Position numbers and translations under genes: made by a program. Positions 43,401-52,628 of a DNA stretch of 64,000 nt are shown here, piece after piece. The DNA is from Marinilabilia sp964403175. GTDB taxonomy: Bacteria; Bacteroidota; Bacteroidia; Bacteroidales; Marinilabiliaceae. Position 1 is the stretch's first letter. The number at the start of each line of letters is the position of its first letter. Location of the stretch: the NCBI GenBank assembly GCA_964403175.1, contig CAYOFH010000004.1, forward strand, positions 3,569 through 67,568, read 5' to 3'. Under the pieces are notes generated by a model. That model saw only the letters and a list, made by a program, of their open reading frames with translations. It was not told where the DNA came from and searched no databases.

Positions 43401-44224
43401 TTTCCTGGCTTAAATGCTTTCACAATCAGCCCGGTTCCCTCATCATGATCCCTGGAAACATCCATCAGATTAAGAATACATGAAAAGGGCCAGACGATCA
43501 AATAATAGAAAGGCAATAACATAAAAAAAAGTTTACTCTGATTGAGCATGGTAATGGGAAATTTCATGGACAACAGCCAGGATATATGTCCGGGCTTCCC
43601 GTAAGAATAACGGCAGTCAACATGGTCAAATCCTGCTTCTTCAAGCTTCTCTCTGATTTCTTCACGGTTATACCCGTCTCTCACATGCTCGTCGATAAAG
43701 CCGGAAACCCCGTCACTGCTGTGTTCGTGTGCATCTGAACCTCCTTTGTCCGAGGGAGTGGAAATTAACAGCATCGCACCGGGCTTCATACTTTTGAAAA
43801 AATTATTAAACACTTTACGGTCTTCTTCAATATGTTCCATTACATCAACCGACAAAACCAAATCGTAGGTTTCGGGTTCAGAAAACGAGGTGAGATCTGC
43901 CGTACGAAAAGAGACACGATCACCTTTGCCCAATTTGCTGAAAAACTGATTACAATCTTTTACCTGCTCTTCTTTCACATCCACCCCAAAAATCCGGTAA
44001 TCATCACCTAACTTTGATAATGACCAGGAATATTGTCCAAATCCCGACCCGGCATCCAGAACATCTGCTGAGGGGCCCTGGTGAGATGCCCATTTTTTAA
44101 GCTCGCGACGGATATACCAAGACCGCAAAAGCAAAAGATTAAGTAAGCGGTAAAACAACAGCCGAAAGCCGGGAGTTGTATTAAAGACACGTCCCAAAGA
44201 ACGCTTTATAGGATCATACTGCAT
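43397..44224 (-). CDS. Class I SAM-dependent methyltransferase
   Basis: A 275-residue protein with motif I in VLDAGSGFGQYSWSLS (about 55-70), DVMEHIEED near 124, and LLISTPSDKGG near 149. The C-terminus has two hydrophobic segments (about 220-255) that may attach it to the membrane. The substrate is not known; similar membrane-associated methyltransferases modify quinones, lipids or glycans. It overlaps the start of the FtsX-like gene and follows rbfA on the same strand. Confidence 0.78.
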   Translation of the reverse strand: MQYDPIKRSLGRVFNTTPGFRLLFYRLLNLLLLRSWYIRRELKKWASHQGPSADVLDAGSGFGQYSWSLSKLGDDYRIFGVDVKEEQVKDCNQFFSKLGKGDRVSFRTADLTSFSEPETYDLVLSVDVMEHIEEDRKVFNNFFKSMKPGAMLLISTPSDKGGSDAHEHSSDGVSGFIDEHVRDGYNREEIREKLEEAGFDHVDCRYSYGKPGHISWLLSMKFPITMLNQSKLFFMLLPFYYLIVWPFSCILNLMDVSRDHDEGTGLIVKAFKPGK

Positions 44225-44359
44225 AACAATAGATCATTAATTCATTAGAAGTATAAACCATGCAATGTTGACAACCGGGACTTTAGTGCAGGGAATAGAA
44301 ATTCATTCACTGATAATTGGACTGACAAACAAGTTGGTTAAGCCACAGCCCCGGGCAAA

Positions 44360-44698
44360 TTATTCTTTAAGCAGCTTATCTATATTGTCGATGTAGTCCA
44401 GACTGTCATCAATGAAGAATTCCAGTTCGGGAATTACTCTTAATTGTTTCCCTGCTCTTTGTCCTAGTGTGAAACGAATCTGGGAAGCATGCTTTTTAAT
44501 ATTTTCAAACACTTCCTCTTTCCGGTCGGGAGGAAAAATACTAAGATATACCCGCGCAATACCCAGATCGGGAGTAACTCTTGCAACAGTAACTGTAACA
44601 AGAGAACCCATTGTCAACTCCTTTATTTCTCGCTGAAACATCTCACTCATATCTTTCTGAATGAGCCTTCCTATCTTTTTTTGACGTGTACTGTCCAT
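44360..44698 (-). CDS. rbfA: Ribosome-binding factor A
   Basis: A 112-residue KH-type protein for 30S maturation, acting on the 5' helix of 16S rRNA. The sequence MDSTRQKKIGRLIQKDMSEM is the usual basic N-terminus, followed by VTVARVTPDLGIARVYLSIF (strand 2-3, about 32-51), RFTLGQRAGKQLRVIPELEF (about 75-94) and the closing DDSLDYIDNIDKLL. In many Bacteroidota rbfA is next to an FtsX-like permease, as here with only a methyltransferase between them. Confidence 0.93.
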   Translation of the reverse strand: MDSTRQKKIGRLIQKDMSEMFQREIKELTMGSLVTVTVARVTPDLGIARVYLSIFPPDRKEEVFENIKKHASQIRFTLGQRAGKQLRVIPELEFFIDDSLDYIDNIDKLLKE

Positions 44699-44722
44699 GT
44701 CTTCATATTTTAATGCACGAAG

Positions 44723-45772
44723 TTAGGTAAAATTATGCAAACACATTTCCAACTCTTCTACCATCCTGTCCATGTCAAAAAGAGCGGCAACAGTTTCTCT
44801 TCCTTTCCTGCCTGTTATTTTAAGTTGCTCTGGAGGTAAAGAGATCAGGGCATCAAGCTTTTGGCGAATCGCTTCCACGTCTCTGCTTACCAGATATCCG
44901 TTCTTCGTATCAACAATAAATTCGCCGGCCCCTCCGGCATTGGTTGTCAGCACAGGAATTCCTGCTGCCATAGCTTCCACCAATGCATTCGATACCCCCT
45001 CATTGGCTGACAAAAGGCAAAAAAGAGATGCTTCAGCCAGCCATGGTTCAGGATCGGTAAACCCTTCAAAAAAAATCACTTCTTCCAGTCCTTTCTTAAC
45101 AATTTGTTGTTTGAATGATTTCTCTTCACGTCCTTCTCCAAGAATGTGAACTTTCAGGCGCCGGCGTTGCATTTCCGGAAATCCGGCAATTGCCTCTGTC
45201 AGCAAATGAAATCCTTTGCGCCGGGTAAGCATGCCTGTGGAAACAATGGTGAAATGGGCGGAAACAGAGTCTGCCCGTGGGGTATTTCCAACACCGGCAA
45301 TGCCATTATAGATTACATGGACAGGATGGTGCCTCATCCAGGGATTTTTGATCAATTCATTTTTGATGCGATGTGCATTTACAATAATTCCGTCATTAAG
45401 CCGTCCATAAACCAATTGGTGCCAGAAAGGCCATTTCATTTTCCTAACAATACCAAGCCTCAGCAAATGTTTTATTCCCAATGAGCGGGATACGAGTCCC
45501 GCTATAAAATACTCTTTTTTCTTGGTGGAAACAATTACATCAATTCTATTTTCAAGTACGATTTTTTTTATTTCTTTTTTGGTTGTCAGATCAAAAACTG
45601 AAGAAAAGCGTGCGGAAAAAAAAGGAATATCTGCATTAAAGCGCCCTTTCAAGTGATGATTTTTACCCAGAAAAAAAATATTATGCCTCTTTCGAAGTCC
45701 TTCCATGGCAATGGAGACCCATTTTTCATTTCCGCCCCAGGTTTTTGCTGAACAGATAAAAAGGATGTTCAT
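44723..45772 (-). CDS. Glycosyltransferase family 4 protein
   Basis: A 349-residue GT-B enzyme. It has an N-terminal Rossmann half starting MNILFICSAKTWGGNEKWV, a linker with VIYNGI (about 152), and the C-terminal GT1/GT4 half with STGMLTRRKGFHLLTEAI (about 181-198), VHILGEGREEKSFKQ, FFEGFTDPEP, and the nucleotide-sugar motif SANEGVSNALVEAMAAGIPV (about 258-277). A retaining transferase is likely; donor and acceptor are unknown. It is 24 bases upstream of the rbfA start, same strand. Confidence 0.85.
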   Translation of the reverse strand: MNILFICSAKTWGGNEKWVSIAMEGLRKRHNIFFLGKNHHLKGRFNADIPFFSARFSSVFDLTTKKEIKKIVLENRIDVIVSTKKKEYFIAGLVSRSLGIKHLLRLGIVRKMKWPFWHQLVYGRLNDGIIVNAHRIKNELIKNPWMRHHPVHVIYNGIAGVGNTPRADSVSAHFTIVSTGMLTRRKGFHLLTEAIAGFPEMQRRRLKVHILGEGREEKSFKQQIVKKGLEEVIFFEGFTDPEPWLAEASLFCLLSANEGVSNALVEAMAAGIPVLTTNAGGAGEFIVDTKNGYLVSRDVEAIRQKLDALISLPPEQLKITGRKGRETVAALFDMDRMVEELEMCLHNFT

Positions 45773-45883
45773 TCATTTAACATTTTGGAATTATTTTTTT
45801 GCTTTTCTGTACGAAACAAAAGTAACAACAAATCTAAATTTTTTATATATTGCATATCAACAACTTCTAAAGACTGAATCATT

Positions 45884-46690
45884 ATGAGAAAAGTCAATGC
45901 CATTCTGCTATCTATCGCCAGCACTGTTTTGTCGGCGGCAAATAAGGTTCTTTTTGGAGACCAGGAAAAAATAACATCAAACTCTCCGGCCGCTGCTGCA
46001 GAGAGATCCACCGCAGCAAGGGAAATTCCCGGGGATAAAGAAGTTTATAAAACTGCCGGAATAAAAAAGGCTGAATTAAAAGAAATCTCAGACTCATCAG
46101 CCGACAAAGTACCCGGCTTCATCACAGGCACTGCTGTAACACGTCCTGATGAACACGATAAATACAACGTAGATATTCTCAACAGCCAGGGAAAAATCAT
46201 CGGGCACATTGAAAAAAACCGTCGGCTTTGTAACTCACTTGAAGCATGGCATAGCGGCAGCATTTTTGCTTTTGTGAAGATTTCGGAAACAGAAGAAAAT
46301 GAAACCTTATCAGGAACAGTATACATCCCGGCAGGCTTAAGCCCGGAAAATATAATCATGCTTAAACAAATTTTTGAAAAACTGGGCAAACGAAATGAAA
46401 TACTTAACTCAGAAATCATCACTTCCAATCAATATCTGGAAATTCTTGACGACCACAAAACCATTTCTAAAATAATATTAGACCTTAACCTGGAGAACAT
46501 TATCGATATTAGTCTGTCTAAGCGAATTATACCGGCACTATCCAAACAACTGGAGGAAGAACAAAACTGGAAAGGCCTTCTTCATCTGGAAAAACATTCT
46601 GATTTAATTGACGAACTGAGTGAACGCTTTGCCGGAACCACTTATCGTCGAATAAGTGAAGCCCGAAAAAGTACAGGTCAGAAAAATTAA
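45884..46690 (+). CDS. Hypothetical protein with a HIRAN-like domain
   Basis: A 268-residue protein not clearly recognised. Residues 1-75 are low-complexity and alanine/glutamate-rich after a weakly hydrophobic start. Residues 80-145 resemble a HIRAN domain: RPDEHDKYNVDILNSQGKII followed by GHIEKN, like the PDNPYDPNAIAVY-GKKIGY pattern of that family, then LEAWHSGSIFAFVKI. HIRAN domains bind DNA 3' ends or are found with helicases and nucleases. The C-terminus (150-268) is helical and highly charged. The gene stands alone, divergent from the GT4 gene. The domain call is by eye only. Confidence 0.5.
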   Translation: MRKVNAILLSIASTVLSAANKVLFGDQEKITSNSPAAAAERSTAAREIPGDKEVYKTAGIKKAELKEISDSSADKVPGFITGTAVTRPDEHDKYNVDILNSQGKIIGHIEKNRRLCNSLEAWHSGSIFAFVKISETEENETLSGTVYIPAGLSPENIIMLKQIFEKLGKRNEILNSEIITSNQYLEILDDHKTISKIILDLNLENIIDISLSKRIIPALSKQLEEEQNWKGLLHLEKHSDLIDELSERFAGTTYRRISEARKSTGQKN

Positions 46691-46841
46691 CCCGGTGCTG
46701 TGATGTCTCTATTGAGGGTTCGATATATACAGCTTGAGTCTGGAGGTCATTGAACCACAAAGAATATCACAGGAGTGTAAGCCTTATAAGGTCTTAGAGA
46801 AGGTATGAATATTTGTTACCAGGACTTTATGGGGAATATTT

Positions 46842-47558
46842 TCATGATTCCATCCCTCTGAATACCTCAACACAAATTTCCTTTTCCACTTTACTGGTAA
46901 GTTTTTTTATCACTTTATTCAGATTAAATACTACCTGACCCAGTTCTTCGGTTGGGGCAGACTGATATAACCTGTCAGTAATCCAGAAAAGTGATCTCAA
47001 TGAAACCTCCAGAAGCGGACGGGTTTCTCTAACTGATATTTCTTTATAAGCTCCAATCTTTTTTTCCTCACTCAAATCATCGAATTCATTTTGGGCACGT
47101 ACGAGCTCATCAAACCATTCTGATGCCCCAAGTTGTTCAATAATTTCGAGATAATGATGCTCCAGGTCTCTTATGAGGCTGGGAAGACAGGTTGCCTGTC
47201 TTTGGTAACCATCACTTTGTGTATGCCATGCATGTTGCTGTAATTTGGAAAGGAGTTCGGCACCAAGCATGCTGTGCTTTTTTGATGCCCGGTGGCAGGA
47301 GGCCTCCACAAATCGGTAAAAAGCAATATATGCCTCATCGCGTTTACTGGCCTGAAGGGTTTTCCTTTCCATCACACAACTGATAACCCTTCGTTGAAAG
47401 GTTTTTTCATAACTGTCGAGACTCTCTCTCACATCCTCTACAAAAGTTTGAAGTTCACCTTTGTGGACAGGACAATGATCATAAATCTGAAGTGAGATTT
47501 TTGCGAGATCGTATAAATCAAAAGATAAAAGTTGGGAAAAGTTCAATGATTTTAACAT
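46842..47558 (-). CDS. DUF6261 family protein
   Basis: A 238-residue helical protein beginning MLKSLNFSQLLSFDLYDLAK, as DUF6261 proteins do; a longer frame from 47627 is rejected for that reason. It contains VRESLDSYEKTFQ, RDEAYIAFYRFVEA and a charged C-terminus. DUF6261 is limited to Bacteroidota, and its members often occur in several copies per genome, sometimes in strain-variable regions. Function unknown. The nearest downstream gene on this strand is over 1 kb away. Confidence 0.7.
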   Translation of the reverse strand: MLKSLNFSQLLSFDLYDLAKISLQIYDHCPVHKGELQTFVEDVRESLDSYEKTFQRRVISCVMERKTLQASKRDEAYIAFYRFVEASCHRASKKHSMLGAELLSKLQQHAWHTQSDGYQRQATCLPSLIRDLEHHYLEIIEQLGASEWFDELVRAQNEFDDLSEEKKIGAYKEISVRETRPLLEVSLRSLFWITDRLYQSAPTEELGQVVFNLNKVIKKLTSKVEKEICVEVFRGMES

Positions 47559-47874
47559 GTTTAAAGGGTTTAGGAGTTGACAAAACTCTCTGACATACAA
47601 AATAATAACAACCGAATAACAATTCAATTGTTAAGTATTCACTCTAAAAAGCCAATGTTCTTAATATTTTACGTGAAAACCTTTTGAAAAGTTTCAAAAG
47701 CATAAAACTTGTTTCTTTGAGTTTGCAGAATACCCAAGCCCTCTGAAAAAAGGCTTTCTTTCGATCTTGAGAATCTTGATTGCAGGAAAATCTATTTTTC
47801 GCAAAAACAATCAGATGAATTTAGGTCTGTTAGTTTTTTAATGTGTATGGCAGGCTGGAATTCTTTATTCAATA
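47559..47874. other. Non-coding gap between DUF6261 and dgt genes
   Basis: 316 AT-rich bases. A weak hairpin AAGCC/GGCTT at about 47738-47758 is the only structure noticed; no promoter box could be assigned. Confidence 0.4.
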
Positions 47875-49206
47875 CTAAAAACCTTTTCCTGCAACTCCGG
47901 TTCCCTGAATTTTTCGAAACAGATCCAGGGCATAAACATCAGTCATTCCTGAAATAAAATCGATTACCGTCTGCACCCTGAAATGCACCGGGGAATCATC
48001 AGGAACCCGATACTGGCCGGGGATAAAAGGAAGTAATAAGCGTGAATAGTATTGTTTAGGGACAAGAACAGCTTTAATAAATTCATCCAGCAGGGTACCA
48101 AGAATTTTGAATCCGGCAATTTCAATCTCCACCACCGAGGGATGCCCATAAATACGTTCAAGGCCTATACGCATACATTCTTTCATTGCTATATTCATAC
48201 TTCCTGAAAGCCGATCGGTAAGTGCCCCTTCGAATGTTCCTTCCAGTATTTGGTCATGATTGCGGATAAAAATATCTGTGCAGGCATCAACCAGTTTCCC
48301 TATAACTCCTGCACGAAGATACCCGATCTGTTCGTTCATATCCGTTACCTCGCCACACACTTTTTCAATGCGGGTGATTTGCTCCCTCTCGGTTTCAGGA
48401 TCGTAAAAAGCCATGAAGAGATCACGTGTTTCCTCAGTAGACAGGATGTTCAGTTTATGCGCATCCTCTATATCCATCAGCTGATAACAAATATCATCAG
48501 CAGCTTCAACCAGATAAACCAATGGATGGCGCGCAAAAACACCAGAAGACAACTCCTTTAAACCCAACTCGGATGCAATCTTCAGGAAAATATTCCTTTC
48601 ACTTTGGAAGAAACCATATTTCTTAAGATCAGGGTTTCCAGAGGCGTAGGGATACTTGATAATTGAAGCCACCGAGGTATAAGTGAGAGCAAAACCTCCT
48701 GTGCGTCGTCCCGTGAATTTATGAGTCAAAACCCTTAATGCATTGGCATTCCCTTCAAAATCTACAAAATCATCCCATACACCGGGATTATCAATCAGAG
48801 ATTTCAGAGAACTGCCTTCTCCATGCCGGAAAAAATCTGATATGGCCTTTTCTCCTGAATGACCAAATGGAGGGTTTCCCATATCGTGAGCCAGACAAGC
48901 AGCTGCCACTACCGATCCGAGCTCATGAGCCAGAGGCAGTTGATCTCCGTATTTTTCCAAAAGAAACCGTGAAATATTGTTTCCCAGCGATCGTCCGACG
49001 CTGGCTACTTCAAGGCTATGGGTTAATCTGTTGTGAACAAAAACGCTTCCCGGCAGTGGAAACACCTGAGTTTTGTCCTGCATCCTCCGGAAAGGGGAAG
49101 AAAAAATCAACCTGTCATAGTCTCTTTGAAACTGTGTGCGATCGTGATGAACCGGATTCGCTGAAGTACCGGTACGCCTGGTCGATAGAAGTTGTTTCCA
49201 ATCCAT
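47875..49206 (-). CDS. dgt: Deoxyguanosinetriphosphate triphosphohydrolase (dGTPase)
   Basis: A 443-residue HD-domain enzyme that cleaves dGTP to deoxyguanosine and triphosphate. Motifs: FQRDYDRLIFSSPFRRMQDK (about 27-46), NRLTHSLEVASVGRS (metal-binding His, about 58-72), the HD pair CLAHDMGNPPFGHSGE (about 104-119), and EAADDICYQLMDIEDA (third metal site, about 235-250). The length fits the type-1 dGTPase family. It is followed upstream on the same strand, with a six-base gap, by the YgjP-type peptidase gene, which may be cotranscribed. Confidence 0.92.
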   Translation of the reverse strand: MDWKQLLSTRRTGTSANPVHHDRTQFQRDYDRLIFSSPFRRMQDKTQVFPLPGSVFVHNRLTHSLEVASVGRSLGNNISRFLLEKYGDQLPLAHELGSVVAAACLAHDMGNPPFGHSGEKAISDFFRHGEGSSLKSLIDNPGVWDDFVDFEGNANALRVLTHKFTGRRTGGFALTYTSVASIIKYPYASGNPDLKKYGFFQSERNIFLKIASELGLKELSSGVFARHPLVYLVEAADDICYQLMDIEDAHKLNILSTEETRDLFMAFYDPETEREQITRIEKVCGEVTDMNEQIGYLRAGVIGKLVDACTDIFIRNHDQILEGTFEGALTDRLSGSMNIAMKECMRIGLERIYGHPSVVEIEIAGFKILGTLLDEFIKAVLVPKQYYSRLLLPFIPGQYRVPDDSPVHFRVQTVIDFISGMTDVYALDLFRKIQGTGVAGKGF

Positions 49207-49212
49207 GGTTTT

Positions 49213-49941
49213 TCAATAAATTGTGGTGCGGAACTTTTTCATCTCTGCAGCCAGGGAACGGGCCTTTCCGTCAGTAACTTTATCCAACAAGCTCCAAAAC
49301 CCAGGACCGTGATTTTTTTCTTTAGTGTGACATAATTCATGCAACACGACATAATCAATCAGATGTCCGGGCAAACGCATTAAATGAAGATTCAGATTGA
49401 TGTTGTTTATTGCAGAACAACTGCCCCACCGGGACTTCAAATTCTTAATGAAAATTTTATTAACGTGAAATCCGTACATGCGGGCAAAATGTTGAACCTT
49501 ACACGGAAGCATTGATTTAGCTTCTCTGCGTAAACCCTCCTCAATTCCCTGACGAATGGTATTCTGGACGGACACATCTTTAACATTCAGAAATCCGGGG
49601 TATGCAACCTGGAGAATTCCATCTTTAAGAGTAATCCGAAATTGCTCACTCTTATGTTGCACAACCTTCAATTCAAAAGTACGCGCACGAAAGTGTGATT
49701 GCTCATCAAAAACAGTAAGCATTTGCTCATGTTTCTCCATTTGTGCCTGATTGCTCACAATCCACTGACGCTTCTTTTCAACAAAAGACAATGCCTTATG
49801 AGGCGAAAAGCCCGGAGGAAAAAGCACTGTAATGCCTTCAAACGGCTTCAGCCGTATGGACAACCTACGGCAACGTGCATCACTTTTAAAAAGCACGGGG
49901 CCGATACCATCAATATCTATTAATGAAGATTGTGTTGGCAT
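49213..49941 (-). CDS. YgjP-type metal-dependent peptidase (DUF45/M48)
   Basis: A 242-residue protein with the zinc motif VVLHELCHTKEKNHGPGFW (HELCH near 198) and the preceding KSRWGSCSAINNINLNLHLM stretch (about 168-187), diagnostic of the YgjP/SprT-like family. No signal peptide, so it is probably cytoplasmic. The natural substrate is not known. Its stop lies six bases from the dgt start on the same strand. The first residues (MPTQSSLIDIDGIGPVLF) fit the family. Confidence 0.85.
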   Translation of the reverse strand: MPTQSSLIDIDGIGPVLFKSDARCRRLSIRLKPFEGITVLFPPGFSPHKALSFVEKKRQWIVSNQAQMEKHEQMLTVFDEQSHFRARTFELKVVQHKSEQFRITLKDGILQVAYPGFLNVKDVSVQNTIRQGIEEGLRREAKSMLPCKVQHFARMYGFHVNKIFIKNLKSRWGSCSAINNINLNLHLMRLPGHLIDYVVLHELCHTKEKNHGPGFWSLLDKVTDGKARSLAAEMKKFRTTIY

Positions 49942-50200
49942 AGCACCACAAAGTTAAAGATTTCCTGCTATTGCCAAAGCAATAAATAACGACGTAACTT
50001 GAATCATTTGCTGTAAACTTACTCCAATCACCTATATTTTATGAAAACCAATCGCTGAATAAAAAAATATTAATCCCTGTAACGAAACAATTGCTTTATG
50101 CGTCACATGCAGGTTATGCTTTTATAAAAAAAAATGTCTTATTCAAGCAAACTGTTACCTAAATCAGGATTTTTGCAGCATTTCGTAACAGACATGTCCG

Positions 50201-50220
50201 CATTCGAACAGTGAATGTTC
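50201..50220. promoter_or_regulatory. Palindromic operator candidate
   Basis: Two overlapping inverted repeats, GAACA-N5-TGTTC and CATTC-N7-GAATG, sit about 33-52 bases upstream of the -7 box of the export operon, where a transcription factor could bind. No regulator gene is adjacent. Confidence 0.35.
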
Positions 50221-50252
50221 CAAAATCAGACAGTTTATAAATTACAGGAGAA

Positions 50253-50260
50253 TACCTTTG
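50253..50260 (+). promoter_or_regulatory. -7 element of the export operon
   Basis: TACCTTTG matches TAnnTTTG about 90 bases before the ATP-binding gene. No clear -33 TTG. Confidence 0.4.
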
Positions 50261-50349
50261 TTAAATAAAATTCTGATTAACTGATATTTATCCACTTTGG
50301 CAAATCAATTGAAGTGAAATCCTTTGGAAAACACACAAAATCAGATACC

Positions 50350-51081
50350 ATGAGCAATAGTATTATCAAAGTAGAAAGCCTCCACAAGTCGTACCGAATG
50401 TGTAACAATGCCCTGCATGTATTGAAAGGCATTGACCTTGATATTCAGGCAGGCGAGATGGTTAGTATCATGGGCTCATCGGGCTCGGGTAAATCCACTT
50501 TACTCAATATTCTTGGAATTCTTGACAACCATGACCGGGGAGCATATTACCTTGACAATGTGAAGATTGAAAAAATGAACGAAACGAAAGCAGCCCGCTT
50601 TCGCAACAATTATATTGGTTTCATTTTTCAGTCGTTCAACCTCATCTCCTTCAAAAATGCTATGGAGAATGTGGCCCTTCCCCTTTATTATCAGAATATC
50701 AGCCGCAAAAAAAGAAATATGAAAGCCGTGGAATATCTTGACCGTCTCGGTCTGAAAGACTGGGCACACCACCTTCCGTCAGAATTATCCGGCGGACAAA
50801 AACAAAGAATTGCCATTGCACGGGCACTGATTTCGGAACCCAAGATAATACTGGCTGATGAACCTACAGGTGCTCTGGACTCAAAGACATCCTATGAAGT
50901 AATGGATATTTTGCAGGAAGTTAATCAGATGGGTATTACTGTTATTATTGTAACTCATGAGAATGATATAGCTCACCGGACTCAACGCATTATCAGATTA
51001 AGAGACGGATTAATAGAGCGAAATGAACTGAATGAAAAATATGAACCCATAATTGCAAGTGAAATTTTTACATCCAACTAA
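50350..51081 (+). CDS. MacB-type ABC transporter ATP-binding protein
   Basis: A 243-residue ATPase from the ATG at 50350 (12 extra residues if 50314 is used). Walker A GSSGSGKST (about 41-49), the Q-loop IFQSFNLI, signature LSGGQKQR (about 146-153), Walker B IILADEPTGALD (about 164-175) and the switch His in VTHEND. The LSGGQKQRIAIARAL form and the linked permeases put it in the MacB/LolD group that drives export through a periplasmic adaptor and TolC. First gene of a five-gene plus-strand export locus. Confidence 0.9.
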   Translation: MSNSIIKVESLHKSYRMCNNALHVLKGIDLDIQAGEMVSIMGSSGSGKSTLLNILGILDNHDRGAYYLDNVKIEKMNETKAARFRNNYIGFIFQSFNLISFKNAMENVALPLYYQNISRKKRNMKAVEYLDRLGLKDWAHHLPSELSGGQKQRIAIARALISEPKIILADEPTGALDSKTSYEVMDILQEVNQMGITVIIVTHENDIAHRTQRIIRLRDGLIERNELNEKYEPIIASEIFTSN

Positions 51082-51318
51082 TTTATTACTGTTCCTGACA
51101 ATAATAAATTTCCAGACTTTTTTGAAGCCGGAAGTTAGGGGTTAAATCAAAAAAAATCATTCATTAGTCGATCAATAGACCGTCAGGTTTTTAGTTAAGA
51201 GTACAGAATGAATCGTATGGTGTTGAAAAACTGCATTTAACACAAAGAACTTTTAAATATAAAAACTGATTCTAAGATTCTTGTAAAAGCTTAATATACT
51301 ATTAAATTGTAAGAGACT

Positions 51319-52569
51319 ATGTTTAATTCACTGCAGGAAATATTTTCCACCCTGAAGCAAAATAAACTGAGGGCCATCATGACAGGATTTAGTGTTGCAT
51401 GGGGTATTTTCATGCTTATCCTTCTGCTGGGCTCGGGCAACGGACTTCAGAATGGTATGGAAAATAACTTCCGTGGCACAGCCAAGAATGCTCTGTGGAT
51501 CTGGAGCCGCCAGACACAGGTAGCCCATGACGGGTTGCAGGCAGGGCGGCGTATCCAGTTTACTGATGAAGATTACAACATGCTGGTCAATCATTTTGAT
51601 GATGACATCTCCGATATATCGGGTCGCTTTCGTATGTGGGGAAGTGGCACCGTTACATACAAAAATGAATATGGTGACTACAACCTGGAAGGCGTAATGC
51701 CTGAGTATAAAAATATTCAGATTGTGGACATTGATCAGGGCAGATACCTCAACGACCTGGATATTAAACAATTCAGAAAAGTAGCTATTCTTTCGGTTCC
51801 GGTAAAAAAAGCACTTTTTAAGGAGGAAGATCCGATAGGTAAATACATTCACATCGACAAAGTGCCATTTAAGGTGGTCGGGACCTTTATCAACCAGGAA
51901 CGGCGAGACGATGAACAGATATATATTCCAGTGAAAACCGCCCAACGGGTATTTAACGGAAGTAATAGGCTCAACGAACTAGCCGTTGCCACCAATGCAC
52001 TGACAGTAGCCGAAAACAAACGAATTGAAGAAGCCATCAGAACTACGCTTATGAAGCAGCATAGGGTTGCCCCTGAAGATAAGCAGGCTCTTGGTATCTG
52101 GAACACCTTGGAACACTTCAAACAGGCCCAGGGTGTATTCACAGGCATCCGGATATTTGTTTGGGTAATAGGCATTATGACCATCATTGCAGGAATTGTA
52201 GGAGTCAGCAATATAATGATCATATTGGTAAAAGAGCGTACCAAAGAAATAGGAATCCGTAAAGCCATCGGGGCCACCCCATGGTCGGTTATACGCCTGG
52301 TGTTATCTGAGTCCGTATTTATTACCACTTTGTCCGGATTTTTTGGTCTGGTGGCAGGAATGGGGCTTATGGCCGCTGTATCGATGGTATTGCGAAACAT
52401 GGCACAAAGCGCCCCCGGTATCGAAAGCACTTTTTTTAACCCGTCAGCCAACCTTTCAGTGGCACTTTCTGCCCTGACGCTGCTGATTATTGCAGGACTA
52501 ATCGCAGGCTATGTCCCGGCACGCAGGGCCTCAGGCATCAAACCCATTGAAGCTTTGCATGACGAGTAA
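51319..52569 (+). CDS. MacB-family ABC permease 1
   Basis: A 416-residue permease. One membrane segment follows LRAIMTGFSVAWGIFMLILL (about 15-40), then a MacB-type periplasmic domain of about 230 residues, and three segments in the C-terminal FtsX domain (about 285-310, 330-360, 382-405), with ERTKEIGIRKAIGATPW (about 309-325) as the usual coupling-helix motif. It is 41% similar by eye in the FtsX part to the next gene (EIGVQRAIGARPA), so the pair may form a heterodimer. It lies 237 bases after the ATPase gene; the gap shows no gene. Confidence 0.88.
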   Translation: MFNSLQEIFSTLKQNKLRAIMTGFSVAWGIFMLILLLGSGNGLQNGMENNFRGTAKNALWIWSRQTQVAHDGLQAGRRIQFTDEDYNMLVNHFDDDISDISGRFRMWGSGTVTYKNEYGDYNLEGVMPEYKNIQIVDIDQGRYLNDLDIKQFRKVAILSVPVKKALFKEEDPIGKYIHIDKVPFKVVGTFINQERRDDEQIYIPVKTAQRVFNGSNRLNELAVATNALTVAENKRIEEAIRTTLMKQHRVAPEDKQALGIWNTLEHFKQAQGVFTGIRIFVWVIGIMTIIAGIVGVSNIMIILVKERTKEIGIRKAIGATPWSVIRLVLSESVFITTLSGFFGLVAGMGLMAAVSMVLRNMAQSAPGIESTFFNPSANLSVALSALTLLIIAGLIAGYVPARRASGIKPIEALHDE

Positions 52570-52628
52570 AACAAATGCAAAACCCTATTTAATCCATAGA
52601 TTTTATAAAACATTAAAACTATTGTATT

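Larger units (their letters stand above)
49942..50349. other. Control region of the export operon
   Basis: About 408 bases between divergent genes. It holds a palindrome GAACA-N5-TGTTC (50206-50220) overlapping CATTC-N7-GAATG (50201-50217) and, 32 bases later, the -7 box of the operon. A GG-N10-GA sequence near 50291 is close to but not a sigma-54 site. Confidence 0.4.

Noticed and set aside
50288..50306. Sigma-54 promoter-like GG-N10-GA sequence
   Set aside because: The -12 GC is replaced by GA, and no enhancer-binding protein gene is close.
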